From positions 992,001-1,056,000 of the forward strand of contig CAVTTH010000003.1 in the NCBI GenBank assembly GCA_963737545.1: 64,000 nucleotides of DNA. Direction: 5' to 3'. The stretch comes from CAVTTH01 sp963737545. GTDB lineage: Bacteria > Verrucomicrobiota > Verrucomicrobiia > Chthoniobacterales > UBA10450. Under the pieces are notes generated by a model. That model was not told where the DNA came from, searched no databases, and was given only the letters and a program-made list of their open reading frames with translations. Position 1 is the first letter of the stretch, and every line of letters begins with the position of its first letter. Shown here piece by piece: positions 25,482 to 34,639 of this stretch. A program made the translations under genes and the position numbers.

Positions 25482-25871
25482 ATGAAAACCAGAATAACTA
25501 ACTCGAGCCTGATTCTCATCTTGACCGCCTGCGGCGTCATTTTCTTTGCCGGCTGCGCCAGCATGGAAACAAATAAGACCACATCGTTACTCGCGGCAGC
25601 CGGCTTCCGTGTGCGCACTCCGCAGACAGCAAAGCAAAAGGAGTTCTACGCCGCGATTCCGAGCTACAAACTCGAGCGGACCACCGTGAAGGGCAAAGTC
25701 TTCTACGTCTTTAAAGACGAGAAAGCCGGCGTGGAGTACGTGGGCGGAGAACCGGAACATCAGCGGTATCATCAGCTCTGTTTACAGCAGCACGTCGCGG
25801 AGGCACCGGAAGAGCAGATGAATGACTTCTTCAGCCGGGCTTGGGCCAGCCAATTGGATTACAGCGGGTGA
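25482..25871 (+). CDS. Small lipoprotein, paralogue 3
   Basis: The 129-residue protein has a lipobox (FFAGC, Cys near residue 25) and the core of the lipoprotein family at 10807 and 14377: 'SLLAAAGFRVRTP', 'KLERTTVKGKVFYVF' and 'EYVGGEPEHQRYHQL'. It lacks the Gly/Trp-rich tail and has no DosR-like box. It starts 75 bp after the L,D-transpeptidase gene on the same strand. Confidence 0.72.
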   Translation: MKTRITNSSLILILTACGVIFFAGCASMETNKTTSLLAAAGFRVRTPQTAKQKEFYAAIPSYKLERTTVKGKVFYVFKDEKAGVEYVGGEPEHQRYHQLCLQQHVAEAPEEQMNDFFSRAWASQLDYSG

Positions 25872-26319
25872 CCGCTCGTAGTGTTGAGTTCTGGAGGATA
25901 CTCCCGCCCCACGGCCATTTCCTGGCGACAGCCAAACTTTTATCGACCGGTGAAGGCAACGTCGAAACCGACGAGGCAACCAATCTTCTCAGACCTTGGG
26001 GATGCTTTTCATCACCGTTCAATCGGCGCGTGATTGTTACACTTTCGTGACAAACGAAAGATACTATTAACGCCAGCCGTCGACGCGCTCTCTACTTGCA
26101 AGTCGTAGCTAATCAACACGCAGAGGACCATGAAAACGAGAATAGCTAACCTAAACCTGATGTTAGTCTTGGCCGTCACACGGTTGCATCCGATTGCCCG
26201 AGGAGGCTGCGCGCAAATTCTTCTCCGAGATCCACAATCGGGACTCTTGTGACGGTGCAATAAAGATGTGCTGTTGTAGCGGTAGTTATGAACGGGGAAC
26301 CATGAGCAATCCTGCGCAA
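25872..26319. other. 448-bp region holding scrambled duplicates of the preceding genes
   Basis: No intact gene is supported. 26050-26172 resembles 25408-25530 (the intergenic region plus the first codons of the lipoprotein gene), and 26173-26263 resembles 25320-25407 (the 3' end of the transpeptidase gene with its HGCIR codons). The order is therefore permuted relative to the parent genes. 25872-26049 shows nothing recognisable. Confidence 0.65.
26050..26263 (+). pseudogene. Permuted remnant: lipoprotein 5' end joined to L,D-transpeptidase 3' end
   Basis: ATGAAAACGAGAATAGCTAA at 26130 mirrors the lipoprotein start at 25482 (ATGAAAACCAGAATAACTAA). After about 43 bp it jumps to CACGGTTGCATCCGATTGCC-like sequence, the transpeptidase active-site region, ending near the matching stop at 26263. 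This junction implies at least one further tandem copy of the two-gene module once existed. Confidence 0.65.
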
Positions 26320-28749
26320 CTAATCCTCAATTGCTGCCGCCTCTTCTTCGGCAGCTTCCACCGCCTTTTTGTCAGCCGCGCTCAGGTCTGATGGCTGCGT
26401 GTCGATGGTCACCTTGACGATCTTCCCGGTGAACCTGTTCTCGCCCGCCTTGTAATCGTTGGATACCATCGTTTCGTTGTCGACGCCGACATCGACACCT
26501 TCATCTGCTGAAAACGCATACGGTTGCGTCTTGGGAATGCGCCCTTCGGCCACTTTTTGTCCGTCCACATACAGAGCACACCTGCCGCCTGAGCCTGGCT
26601 TGGGCGAATCGACCACGAACTCATATTTGATCTCGTGTTTCCCCGGCGACAAGGCCGTCTCTCCGCCGATATTGGTCCGTTCGACTCCAAAGTAATTGTA
26701 TTCGTGATGGACCTTTCCGTCCTTCATATAAATCACCCAGCCACCGAACGCGCCGGCCTGGGCAATGATCACGCCGTTGGTGTTGCCGTCGCGCAATTCG
26801 ACCGGCGCCGTGATCGTATAGGAGCGGTTCTTTACGTTGATAAACGCGTTTTCGCCAAGGCCGGTCATCCCTGGATAAACCGTGAGCGAAGTGCGTTTGC
26901 CCATCAGATCGGGCCGGCCCGCAATCGAGGCGTCGAAGCGTTCCGACCGGCGGTCATCGATAGGCAGCACGTGATTCTTGATTGCCTCCTTTGTGAAAAG
27001 GTCTTGTAGCTCTTTCAGCTTGGCGGGATTTTGTGTGGCGAGATCGTGGGCCTGGCTGAAATCCTCGGCTACATGGTAAAGTTCCCAGGTATCCTTCGAG
27101 AGCGGGGGAAGCGGCACCATCAGCCAGGGAATGGAATGACGCGTGCAAGCTACCCAGCCATCGTGATAGATGCCGCGGTTTCCAAACATCTCGAAATACT
27201 GAGTCGTGTGTGTTTCCTTCGCTTTGGGATTGTCGAACGTGTAAACCATCGAAGTTCCGTCGAAAGGCCTCTGCGCCGTTCCGTTGACGCTCTTGGGAAA
27301 CGGCAATCCGACTGCTTCCAATACAGTTGGCGCAATATCGGTGACATGCGTGAACTGGGAGCGAATTTCTCCTTTCGCCTTAACGCGGGCCGGCCAATGA
27401 ATGACCACGCCGTTGGTCGTTCCGCCGTAATGCGACGCGATCTGTTTGGTCCATTGGAACGGCGTATCGCCAGCCCATGCCCAGCCAATGGCGTAGTGTG
27501 GAAAAGTGTTCGGTCCGCCCCACTCATCCAAGTGAGGCATGTTGATGGCGGCAGTGTTGATGATCCCGTTTAACGCCATCATCTCGTTATAGGCGCCTTC
27601 CGGTCCGCCCTCCGCGCTCGCACCGTTGTCGCCCGCGATGTAGATGAACAACGTGTCGTTGAGCACACCCATTTCCTGCAACGCATCGACCAGACGTCCT
27701 ACCTGCTCGTCAGTGTGCTCGGCAAAGCCAGCGAAGGTTTCCATTTGCCGGGCTTCCAATTTTTTCTGGTCCGGCGTCTGAGAATCCCACGATGGAATTT
27801 CCTTCGGACGTTTCGTTAGCTCGGCGCTCGCGGGGATAACGCCCATTTGTTTCTGGCGAGAAAAAGTTTCTTCGCGGAGCGCGTCCCAGCCCTGCTCGAA
27901 CTTGCCTTTGTAGCGGTCGATATATTCCTTGGGGACATGGTGCGGCGCGTGCAAAGCGCCGGTAGAGAAGTAGACAAAGAAAGGTTTGTCCGGCGTCAAC
28001 GAGTGTTGCGCCTGCATCCAGGCGATCGCCTGGTTCGTCATATCAACAGTAAAATGATAGCCGGGCTCGTGCGGCGGCTCTACCCGAATGGTTCCATCAA
28101 AAATGGCCGGCGCCCACTGATTGGTTTCACCACCGATGAAACCGTAGAACTTGTCGAAGCCGGAATGAGTCGGCCAACGATCGAGCGGTCCGGAAACCGA
28201 AACCTCCCATGGAGGCGTTTCGTGATACTTGCCGAATGCAGCGGTGCTGTAGCCGTTGAGTCGCAACATCTCCGCCAGCGGTGCCACACTTTGCGGGCGG
28301 ATACCGGTGTTGCCTGGGAATGCGGTCGCCAGTTCCATGATCGCGCCCGCATTGTTGATGTGATGATTGCGTCCCGTGAGCAACGCAGTGCGAGTCGGCG
28401 AACAGAGTGCTGTCGTATGAAAATCGTTGTAGCGCAGGCCGTCCGCCGCCAGCTTGTCGAGCGTCGGCATCTTGCACGGACCACCAAATGTGCTCGGTTG
28501 TCCGAAGCCAATGTCGTCGAGCAAGACAACGACCACGTTCGGCGCCCCTTTCGGCGCTTTCACTTCGAACCGCGGCGGCGCCTTGGCATCGCGCGCGTCA
28601 AGTGTCGTGATGGTTGGCGGCTGAGGCTTGGGGACCGGGAGAACAGTCCGATTAATCTGTTGCGCCGTCAGCGACAGCGGCAGCAAGCTCAACGTCGCGG
28701 CCAGCAAATGTATCACTGGCGAATTCTTCCGTGCGATTTCTGATTTCAT
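26320..28749 (-). CDS. Large secreted arylsulfatase (CSPTR type)
   Basis: The 809-residue enzyme has a signal peptide (ending LTA|QQ, residue 29), metal-binding D78-D79 in 'VVLLDDIGFG', and the canonical formylglycine site C116-S-P-T-R. Residues from about 640 form a C-terminal beta domain ('ALYVDGQKVAEGRIP') common in this long arylsulfatase subgroup. The tail is Ala/Glu-rich. It is the upstream neighbour's paralogue (28914-31268) but only distantly related to the CTAGR enzymes at 3-10.7 kb. It should cleave sulfate esters in the periplasm after FGE activation. Confidence 0.92.
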   Translation of the reverse strand: MKSEIARKNSPVIHLLAATLSLLPLSLTAQQINRTVLPVPKPQPPTITTLDARDAKAPPRFEVKAPKGAPNVVVVLLDDIGFGQPSTFGGPCKMPTLDKLAADGLRYNDFHTTALCSPTRTALLTGRNHHINNAGAIMELATAFPGNTGIRPQSVAPLAEMLRLNGYSTAAFGKYHETPPWEVSVSGPLDRWPTHSGFDKFYGFIGGETNQWAPAIFDGTIRVEPPHEPGYHFTVDMTNQAIAWMQAQHSLTPDKPFFVYFSTGALHAPHHVPKEYIDRYKGKFEQGWDALREETFSRQKQMGVIPASAELTKRPKEIPSWDSQTPDQKKLEARQMETFAGFAEHTDEQVGRLVDALQEMGVLNDTLFIYIAGDNGASAEGGPEGAYNEMMALNGIINTAAINMPHLDEWGGPNTFPHYAIGWAWAGDTPFQWTKQIASHYGGTTNGVVIHWPARVKAKGEIRSQFTHVTDIAPTVLEAVGLPFPKSVNGTAQRPFDGTSMVYTFDNPKAKETHTTQYFEMFGNRGIYHDGWVACTRHSIPWLMVPLPPLSKDTWELYHVAEDFSQAHDLATQNPAKLKELQDLFTKEAIKNHVLPIDDRRSERFDASIAGRPDLMGKRTSLTVYPGMTGLGENAFINVKNRSYTITAPVELRDGNTNGVIIAQAGAFGGWVIYMKDGKVHHEYNYFGVERTNIGGETALSPGKHEIKYEFVVDSPKPGSGGRCALYVDGQKVAEGRIPKTQPYAFSADEGVDVGVDNETMVSNDYKAGENRFTGKIVKVTIDTQPSDLSAADKKAVEAAEEEAAAIED

Positions 28750-28913
28750 TTTGCGATTGAATTGGTCCCTTCAGTTTCACTTACCCCTCAAGATATCCGA
28801 CAATCGCTCAGCTCATCCTCGCTGTCGATGTCATGCCTTCGGGCATTAGAATGTTGAAGTCGCGCGCCAGGACCGCCAATGCTGGTTGAGGAGCGCGCGC
28901 CTCCCATTACTCT

Positions 28914-31268
28914 CTACTTCAATCCGACTTTCACCTTTTCAATCTTCCCGTCGAACTTAAACGGGCGGCGTTCGAAGTAATCGCGGGAGACTGGTGAGCC
29001 AAGGTCCACGCCGACGTCAAAGGTCTCGCTGGCGGTGAAGGCGGCGGGCACCGTCATCTTCACAGCGGTGCGGGCGACTTCTCTTCCGTCCACGCTAAGG
29101 ACAATGTCGGCCGGCGCGCCGGGTTTTGGAGCCTTGAGCGTGGTCTCCACAGCGATGGTGTGTTTGCCGGGCGCGACCTTCTCCTTCGATTTCGCGATCG
29201 AGCGATCGATGATCATGAGGTTGTATTCGAAAACAAGCCAGCCTTTGTCCATGTAACAGGTCAGTCCGCCGCCCGCGCCGCCGAGAGCGTAAAGCACGCC
29301 GCTCGCATCTGCGCCGCACTCGAGGTTGATCGTGACAGTGTTGCTCGTGTTACCGATGGCCGGCGCGCTGAATTCCGGCATGCGCGTGGTGGTATCGTCA
29401 AAGGTCCAGCTCGTGTAAGGCGTCTTGATCCGGTCTTCGGGATGAATGCGCAGCCAGATGCCGGCTCCGATGGGGAAGACTTTATTTTCCTTCGCCTGGG
29501 CGAGAAAGAGCTTCTTCATTTCTGCCAGCTTGTCCGGGCGTTCTTTCGCGAGGTCGTGCATCTGCGTAAAATCATTCGTTAGGTCGTAGAGCTCCCATAC
29601 GTCCTTGGACGAATCCCAGTCGGCCAGCCCCGGTTGTGCGTTCATCCATGGGATGAGCGGTCCAAAGGTGCAGGCATACCAGCCATCCTGATAGATGCCG
29701 CGGCTCCCGTTGTTGTCGAAATACTGGACGTGTTTGTTTTCCGGCGCTTTTGGACTGGCGAAGGACGCCGCCATGCTGACGCCATCGATCGGATCCTGCG
29801 TGAAACCGTTAACGACTTTCGGCGGCTTGATTCCAATAATATCGTAAACCGTCGGCGGCACATCGTTAACGTGATAGAACTGGGAGCGCGGCGTCTTATC
29901 CGGTTTGATTTTTTTTGGCCATGAAACAACGAGCGGATTGCGCGTTCCGCCGAAGTGAGAGGCGATGAGTTTGGTGTAGCGGAAGGGCGTGTCACCGGCC
30001 CAGGCCCAGCCGGCGTGATACATATTATCCGTTAACGAACTGCCGAGGGCCTTGAGGCCGCCGAGTTCATCGAGAGCTTTGATCTGCTGAGCGACGGTGT
30101 TGGGAATCTGGTTCTGCGCGAGCAATTCGCTGATTGAGCCGTTCTGCCCTTCAGCAGAGGAACCGTTGTCGCCCCATATATAAAAGATCATGGTGTTCTC
30201 GCGCTGTCCGGTCTGGTCGAGGTAATCGACCAGCTTGCCGACTTGCGCATCGGTGTGCTCGCAGAAACCGGCGTAGATCTCCATGAGACGCGTTTGAAAA
30301 GGGCGTTCGGATTCGGGAATGCTGTCCCACGAGGGCATGGTGGGCGCGCGCGGGGTGAGTTCGGCATTGGCCGGAATCCAGCCGAGCTGTTTCTGGCGCG
30401 CGAAAATCTCTTCACGGAGCTTGTCCCAGCCCTGGTCGAATTTGCCTTTGTACTTGTCAGTCCATCCCGGGAAAACCTGGTGAGGACCGTGGACGCCACC
30501 GGGCGCCCAGTAGATGAAGAACGGTTTGTCTGGAGAAAAGGCGCGATGTTTCTTCAACCACGTAATTGCCTGGGCGGCCATATCCTCGGTGAGATGATAT
30601 TTCTCGTCGTGCGGCGGCTCGATGGGCGTCGTGTTCTCCACAAGGCGCGGTTCCCACTGCGAGGTTTCTCCGGCGAGGAAGCCGTAGAAGTAATCAAAGC
30701 CATAGCTGGTGGGCCAATAAGTGAACGGACCCATCGCAGTGGTTTGATCGGCGGGCGTGTTGTGCCATTTGCCGAAGGCGGAGGTCTTGTATCCGTAATT
30801 CTTCAGGACCTCGGCAATCGTCGCGGCAGTCTTTGGCATGACTCCGGTGTAACCATCCCAATCGACCGCGCGCTCGGCAATCGTGCCGCTGCCGACACGT
30901 TGGTGATTGCGCCCAGTGAGCAGCGCCGCGCGAGTCGGGGAGCAGATCGAGGTGGTATGAAAACGATTATAGCTGATCCCTTCGGCGCTGAGCTTCGAAA
31001 GCGTCGGCGTGTGAGCGAAACCACCAAAAGTATCGGGCGTGCCGAAGCCGGCGTCATCAATCAGGATGATGAGGACGTTAGGCGCATCTTTCGGCAAATG
31101 CCCCGGCTCGACGCGGCGTTTATGCACGGACTCCTGCAGCGTCTGGCCGGCCTTGCTGGCTGACGGCGGGGTGGGGAACGGCAGAACGGAGCCATCGTCA
31201 GACGTGGCGGCGAGTGCCGCGGTCGTTAGGCTAAACAGTGCGGTCAACAACGCGCATTTCGTCTTCAT
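28914..31268 (-). CDS. Large secreted arylsulfatase (CSPTR type)
   Basis: The 784-residue protein has a signal peptide (to about residue 20), metal ligands D71-D72 in 'ILIDDAGFG', and the formylglycine site C109-S-P-T-R followed by 'AALLTGRNHQRVGSG'. Other core motifs include 'GKWHNTPADQ' and 'FYIWGDNGSS'. The C-terminal beta domain (from about 630) ends 'FKFDGKIEKVKVGLK'. It shares domain layout with 26320-28749, from which it is separated by 164 bp, so the two probably arose by tandem duplication. Confidence 0.92.
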   Translation of the reverse strand: MKTKCALLTALFSLTTAALAATSDDGSVLPFPTPPSASKAGQTLQESVHKRRVEPGHLPKDAPNVLIILIDDAGFGTPDTFGGFAHTPTLSKLSAEGISYNRFHTTSICSPTRAALLTGRNHQRVGSGTIAERAVDWDGYTGVMPKTAATIAEVLKNYGYKTSAFGKWHNTPADQTTAMGPFTYWPTSYGFDYFYGFLAGETSQWEPRLVENTTPIEPPHDEKYHLTEDMAAQAITWLKKHRAFSPDKPFFIYWAPGGVHGPHQVFPGWTDKYKGKFDQGWDKLREEIFARQKQLGWIPANAELTPRAPTMPSWDSIPESERPFQTRLMEIYAGFCEHTDAQVGKLVDYLDQTGQRENTMIFYIWGDNGSSAEGQNGSISELLAQNQIPNTVAQQIKALDELGGLKALGSSLTDNMYHAGWAWAGDTPFRYTKLIASHFGGTRNPLVVSWPKKIKPDKTPRSQFYHVNDVPPTVYDIIGIKPPKVVNGFTQDPIDGVSMAASFASPKAPENKHVQYFDNNGSRGIYQDGWYACTFGPLIPWMNAQPGLADWDSSKDVWELYDLTNDFTQMHDLAKERPDKLAEMKKLFLAQAKENKVFPIGAGIWLRIHPEDRIKTPYTSWTFDDTTTRMPEFSAPAIGNTSNTVTINLECGADASGVLYALGGAGGGLTCYMDKGWLVFEYNLMIIDRSIAKSKEKVAPGKHTIAVETTLKAPKPGAPADIVLSVDGREVARTAVKMTVPAAFTASETFDVGVDLGSPVSRDYFERRPFKFDGKIEKVKVGLK

Positions 31269-31411
31269 GCCATGGTCTTTCTATCGCTTTCCCGGCGTCG
31301 CTGTCGCCGGTAATCTGCTGATACCAATAGCCGTTCACACCGACACCCGCACGTCGCGTCTGGGGCCGCGACCACTGCGCGACGGAGCGAGAGCGAATGC
31401 CGATGCGGAAT

Positions 31412-31831
31412 CTAGCTGAGTAATGCAGCCGGAATCTTGCCGCCGTTTTCAGCCAGCTTTCTTAGCACTTCCTTGTGCAGCCAGATGTTCATCGAAGCCG
31501 AATCATTCATGTCGCCAGTGTATTTCAGGTCCGTCGCCAGCTCCTTGCGCGCGGACAGGCTGCTGTCCATGCCGACCAGTTTCATCAGATCGACGATGGA
31601 TCGTTTCCAATCCAGTTTCTCGGAGTTTTTGGCGGCCAATCCGTCGAGGATCGCAGCGACATCCACAACCGGCATCGGAGGCGGGGGCGCGCTCGGAGCG
31701 GCGGCTGGTGTTCCCGCGGCGGCGGGCTGAGTTGCTGGAGCCGGTTGTGATGCTGGCGTACCGGCAGTTGCGAGCACAGGAGCAGGTGCGTGGCTAAAGA
31801 TTTTTGACATTAGATTGCTGAATAATCCCAT
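31412..31831 (-). CDS. DUF3597 family protein
   Basis: The 139-residue protein has a short amphipathic N-terminus (MGLFSNLMSKIFSHA), a Pro/Ala linker (about 17-52), and the DUF3597 domain with 'VDVAAILDGLAAKNSEKLDW', 'SIVDLMKLVGMDSS' and 'MNIWLHKEVLRKLAENGGK'. The domain has been linked to peptidoglycan-binding-like folds, but no function is proven. It is last in a probable operon after the lipoprotein at 32917 and the 184-residue protein, driven by the box at 32952. Confidence 0.85.
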   Translation of the reverse strand: MGLFSNLMSKIFSHAPAPVLATAGTPASQPAPATQPAAAGTPAAAPSAPPPPMPVVDVAAILDGLAAKNSEKLDWKRSIVDLMKLVGMDSSLSARKELATDLKYTGDMNDSASMNIWLHKEVLRKLAENGGKIPAALLS

Positions 31832-31897
31832 AACTTTCTCTTTCTATTTTTTGGTTGGTTGGCGTTTGCTTGTAACAGGTGCTTCGCGGGAAGCGCG

Positions 31898-32452
31898 TCA
31901 GGCGTTGCCCTTTCTCTGGTTGCTCAAGAGCTTCGCCGCCGCCAGCGTCAAAGCACCCATCACGACCGGATTTCCCATTGCTTTCACAAACCATGGTTTT
32001 TCCTGGACGGTCTGCTGCAAGACTTCCGGATGCTCTTTCCGCGCGTAGTCCATCACACGCGCGGCATCGTCTTCGCTCATCTTGTTTGGATCGGTCGAGC
32101 CGAGGCCGAGCATGCCGGCGATCGCGGCGAGTCCACCGGCCCCGGCCGATGCGCCGGCAGCGGTGGGGCTTGCGCCGGCGGCCCCGCCTAATGCGCTGAG
32201 CAAGCCGCCGAGCAGTCCCGCCTTTTCCTGCGGCGGCGCCTGGGCGACCGCGTTTCTCGCGGCATCGCGAAACTGATCGCCGGGAAGCTGCCCGAGGTAT
32301 TGGGTCGCCGCTTCGTGATAAGCCTGGTTATTGAACTGCGCGTCGTCCGGGTGGGTGGAAACAAAGCGGTCGTGAAACCTGCTCGCGTCTACGTCGTCGA
32401 TTGTTCCGCCACCGGCGAAACGTCTCATGAAGTCATCAACTGTGTCTGGCAT
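31898..32452 (-). CDS. Conserved hypothetical protein, Gly/Ala-rich middle
   Basis: This 184-residue protein has a helical N-terminus with 'FNNQAYHEAATQYLGQLP', a low-complexity Gly/Ala stretch (about 80-120) and a C-terminal segment 'NPVVMGALTLAAAKLLSNQR' that looks membrane-seeking. No signal peptide. I do not recognise the family. It lies between a lipoprotein and the DUF3597 gene on the same strand with short gaps, suggesting one operon. Confidence 0.65.
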   Translation of the reverse strand: MPDTVDDFMRRFAGGGTIDDVDASRFHDRFVSTHPDDAQFNNQAYHEAATQYLGQLPGDQFRDAARNAVAQAPPQEKAGLLGGLLSALGGAAGASPTAAGASAGAGGLAAIAGMLGLGSTDPNKMSEDDAARVMDYARKEHPEVLQQTVQEKPWFVKAMGNPVVMGALTLAAAKLLSNQRKGNA

Positions 32453-32488
32453 AGGATTTTTCCTTTCTGGTTTTGGGTTTATGAAAGG

Positions 32489-32917
32489 TCATTGTTCGGG
32501 GACATAGGACATCGCGCGCGTCCGGGCGTCGAAATGTGCGGTGCCAATCTTCCGCGGCGGGTCCGAGGGCGCATAGGCCAGCACGGTCAGATCCTGATTG
32601 GGAAATTCGCGCGCCATCTGGGCGAGCATGGCCCGCATGAGATCGGGAATTTTTTGCATCTCGACGCTGCGATCGAGGATCAGTCCCAGCTCGTTTTGTT
32701 CGTTCAGCAACGCGCGGTCGATCGTGCGCTGCTGCGGATCGGCCTCGCGAATGCGGTTGAGAAACGCCATTTGCTTTTGCTTGAAATCCTGTGCGCTCGG
32801 CGTCTGCACGGTCGGTTTTGATTCGGCCGGAGGCGCGCTGGCGGGAGGCGACGCATCGCACGCTGCGAAAAGGAAAAGGCATCCCAAGACTAACGAGCTG
32901 CTCCAGCCGGTGTTCAT
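32489..32917 (-). CDS. Hypothetical lipoprotein
   Basis: The start is set at ATG 32917 (MNTGWSS), which gives a lipoprotein signal with the lipobox LFAAC (Cys about residue 20); an upstream extension is basic and would overlap the DosR-like box. The mature protein of about 120 residues is charged and helical ('KQMAFLNRIREADPQQRTID') with a C-terminal 'RTRAMSYVPEQ'. Family not recognised. The box lies only 35 bp upstream of this start. Confidence 0.65.
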   Translation of the reverse strand: MNTGWSSSLVLGCLFLFAACDASPPASAPPAESKPTVQTPSAQDFKQKQMAFLNRIREADPQQRTIDRALLNEQNELGLILDRSVEMQKIPDLMRAMLAQMAREFPNQDLTVLAYAPSDPPRKIGTAHFDARTRAMSYVPEQ

Positions 32918-32951
32918 AACAACAGAGGATGCAGGATGTCTTTCGCTTCTG

Positions 32952-32971
32952 CTATTGGACCTTGGTCTTAC
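32952..32971 (-). promoter_or_regulatory. DosR-like box upstream of lipoprotein-DUF3597 operon
   Basis: Plus-strand sequence CTATTGGACCTTGGTCTTAC. It lies 35 bp before the lipoprotein ATG, nearer than the others, in the common orientation. Confidence 0.58.
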
Positions 32972-33042
32972 GCCTGCAATGCCTGCATTACAGCAGGCCA
33001 CAGGTTTTTTTACGCTCTTGCTTTACTCGCCAAATTGTTTCG

Positions 33043-33591
33043 TTAGGCGAAGTGATGTTTCTTCAAGCGGAAGGCCAGCCCGACGCACAGCATTCCGACC
33101 GCGAAAGCGTATACTCCGATCAGCCAGACGAGCGAGATCGCGGTCGCGCCGGGCCAGAAAAATACACACGCGCCGAAGAGGATCGATATCAGCCCGCTGA
33201 AAATCAGGAGCCATTCGTTATCGATCTCCTTGCGGAGCTGGATCGCACCAATGATTTCGAAGAGGCCGTGCGCGATGGCCCAAATTCCGATGATGTAAAG
33301 CAGCGCGAGCGCAGTGATGCCGGGCATGAGAAACGTGACCGCTCCCGCCGCCAGCGCGACCACCCCGGCGAAGGCCAGCCACCAGCGCGGTGCCATCGTA
33401 CCCCCGCGGATCGCGGCCATGATTTCGATCACGCCGAGCGCCGCGACGAACACGCCGTAAAAGAGAATCAGAGTGACCAGGGTAATGCCCGGGCGGGTGA
33501 AGGCGAGCAAGCCGAAAAGGATGCCGCACAGTCCACGGATGAGCAGCAGCCACCAGTTTTTGGCCAGGAGTTTGAGGAGTGATGTATTCAT
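33043..33591 (-). CDS. hdeD: HdeD family (DUF308) membrane protein
   Basis: The 182-residue protein has six evenly spaced hydrophobic helices with the HdeD pattern: 'NWWLLLIRGLCGILFGLLAF', 'VFVAALGVIEIMAAIRG', 'GIWAIAHGLFEIIGAIQLR' and 'LLIFSGLISILFGACVFFWP'. HdeD proteins are inner-membrane proteins linked to acid resistance in enterobacteria; the role here is inferred by homology only. The stop codon TAA falls within a copy of the over-represented octamer CCTAACGA. Confidence 0.88.
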   Translation of the reverse strand: MNTSLLKLLAKNWWLLLIRGLCGILFGLLAFTRPGITLVTLILFYGVFVAALGVIEIMAAIRGGTMAPRWWLAFAGVVALAAGAVTFLMPGITALALLYIIGIWAIAHGLFEIIGAIQLRKEIDNEWLLIFSGLISILFGACVFFWPGATAISLVWLIGVYAFAVGMLCVGLAFRLKKHHFA

Positions 33592-33655
33592 GGGTTTAGT
33601 TCGTTAGGGTAGTTTGACGAAAAACTCAATATCCGAATTGCGCCGCGATCCTCAT

Positions 33656-34570
33656 TCATTTTGCGCCCTTCTCGTTCAGCAGTTTCTTCTTCGCGGCTTT
33701 GAGGTCCTTCATCTGGGCGTCATCCAGTTGCGGATACTTCAGATCGAGCGACGCGATGGCTTCGACCACGCTGGCCGCGACAACGGCGCGCGTGAACCAT
33801 TTGTTGTCGGCAGGAACCACGTGCCATGGAGCGGCTTTGCTGGCGGTCTGCTGAATCATTTCTTCGTAAGCGGACTGGTAGTCGTTCCAGAATTCCCGCT
33901 CGTGCACATCCGCGGCGGAAAATTTCCAGTGTTTGTCGGACTGCTCGATGCGATCGAGGAAGCGCTTCTTTTGCTCCTTCTTCGAAACGTGTAGAAAGAA
34001 TTTGAGAATAAGCACGCCGTTACGGGTGAGATAACGCTCGAAATTGCGGATGTCCTCGAAGCGGTTCTCCCAGATCTTCTTCGTCACGAGCGACGCCGGC
34101 AGCTTTTGCCTCTGGAGAAACTCGGGATGGACGCGCACGACCAGCACTTCTTCGTAATAGGAACGGTTGAAGATGCCGATGCGCCCGCGTTCCGGGAGCG
34201 ATCGCGAGCAGCGCCAGAGATAATCATGATCGAGCTCTTCGTTGCTCGGCGCTTTGAATGATTGAACCTGGCAGCCTTGCGGATTTATGCCCGACATGAC
34301 GTGCTTGATCGCGCTGTCTTTGCCGGCGGCATCCATCGCCTGGAAAATCAGAAGCACCGCCCACTGATCCTGTGCATAAAGACGCTCCTGCTGATCGCTC
34401 AGGGCGTTCACTCCGACGGTCAGGATTTCTTTGGCCTCCGGTTTATCCTCGCCCGGCAAATCACCGGTGTCGCCGGGACCGATGTCCTTCAACCGGAACT
34501 TATGGCCGTTGGTGATCCGATACGGTCCGGCCAATTCCCGACAGCGCTTGATGATCTTCTGCATTTTCAT
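33656..34570 (-). CDS. ppk2: Polyphosphate kinase 2 family protein
   Basis: ATG at 34570 (MKMQKIIKRC) is preferred over a frame extension of 16 codons. The 304-residue protein has the PPK2 Walker A 'FQAMDAAGKDSAIKHV', the lid segment 'RIGIFNRSYYEEVLVVRVHP' and Walker B-like 'GVLILKFFLHVSKKEQ'. PPK2 enzymes transfer phosphate between polyphosphate and nucleoside mono- or diphosphates. The length of about 300 and motif style fit class I-III single-domain enzymes; AMP versus ADP preference is not resolvable here. Confidence 0.92.
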   Translation of the reverse strand: MKMQKIIKRCRELAGPYRITNGHKFRLKDIGPGDTGDLPGEDKPEAKEILTVGVNALSDQQERLYAQDQWAVLLIFQAMDAAGKDSAIKHVMSGINPQGCQVQSFKAPSNEELDHDYLWRCSRSLPERGRIGIFNRSYYEEVLVVRVHPEFLQRQKLPASLVTKKIWENRFEDIRNFERYLTRNGVLILKFFLHVSKKEQKKRFLDRIEQSDKHWKFSAADVHEREFWNDYQSAYEEMIQQTASKAAPWHVVPADNKWFTRAVVAASVVEAIASLDLKYPQLDDAQMKDLKAAKKKLLNEKGAK

Positions 34571-34639
34571 CGCGATCGGTTCAAATAATCCAACGATTCG
34601 AGGGAAACGCCGAGCCAAAGATTGGATGGTTGGAGATTC

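Noticed and set aside
27847..28743. 298-codon plus-strand open frame
   Set aside because: Antisense shadow of the large sulfatase at 26320-28749; composition is typical of complement frames.
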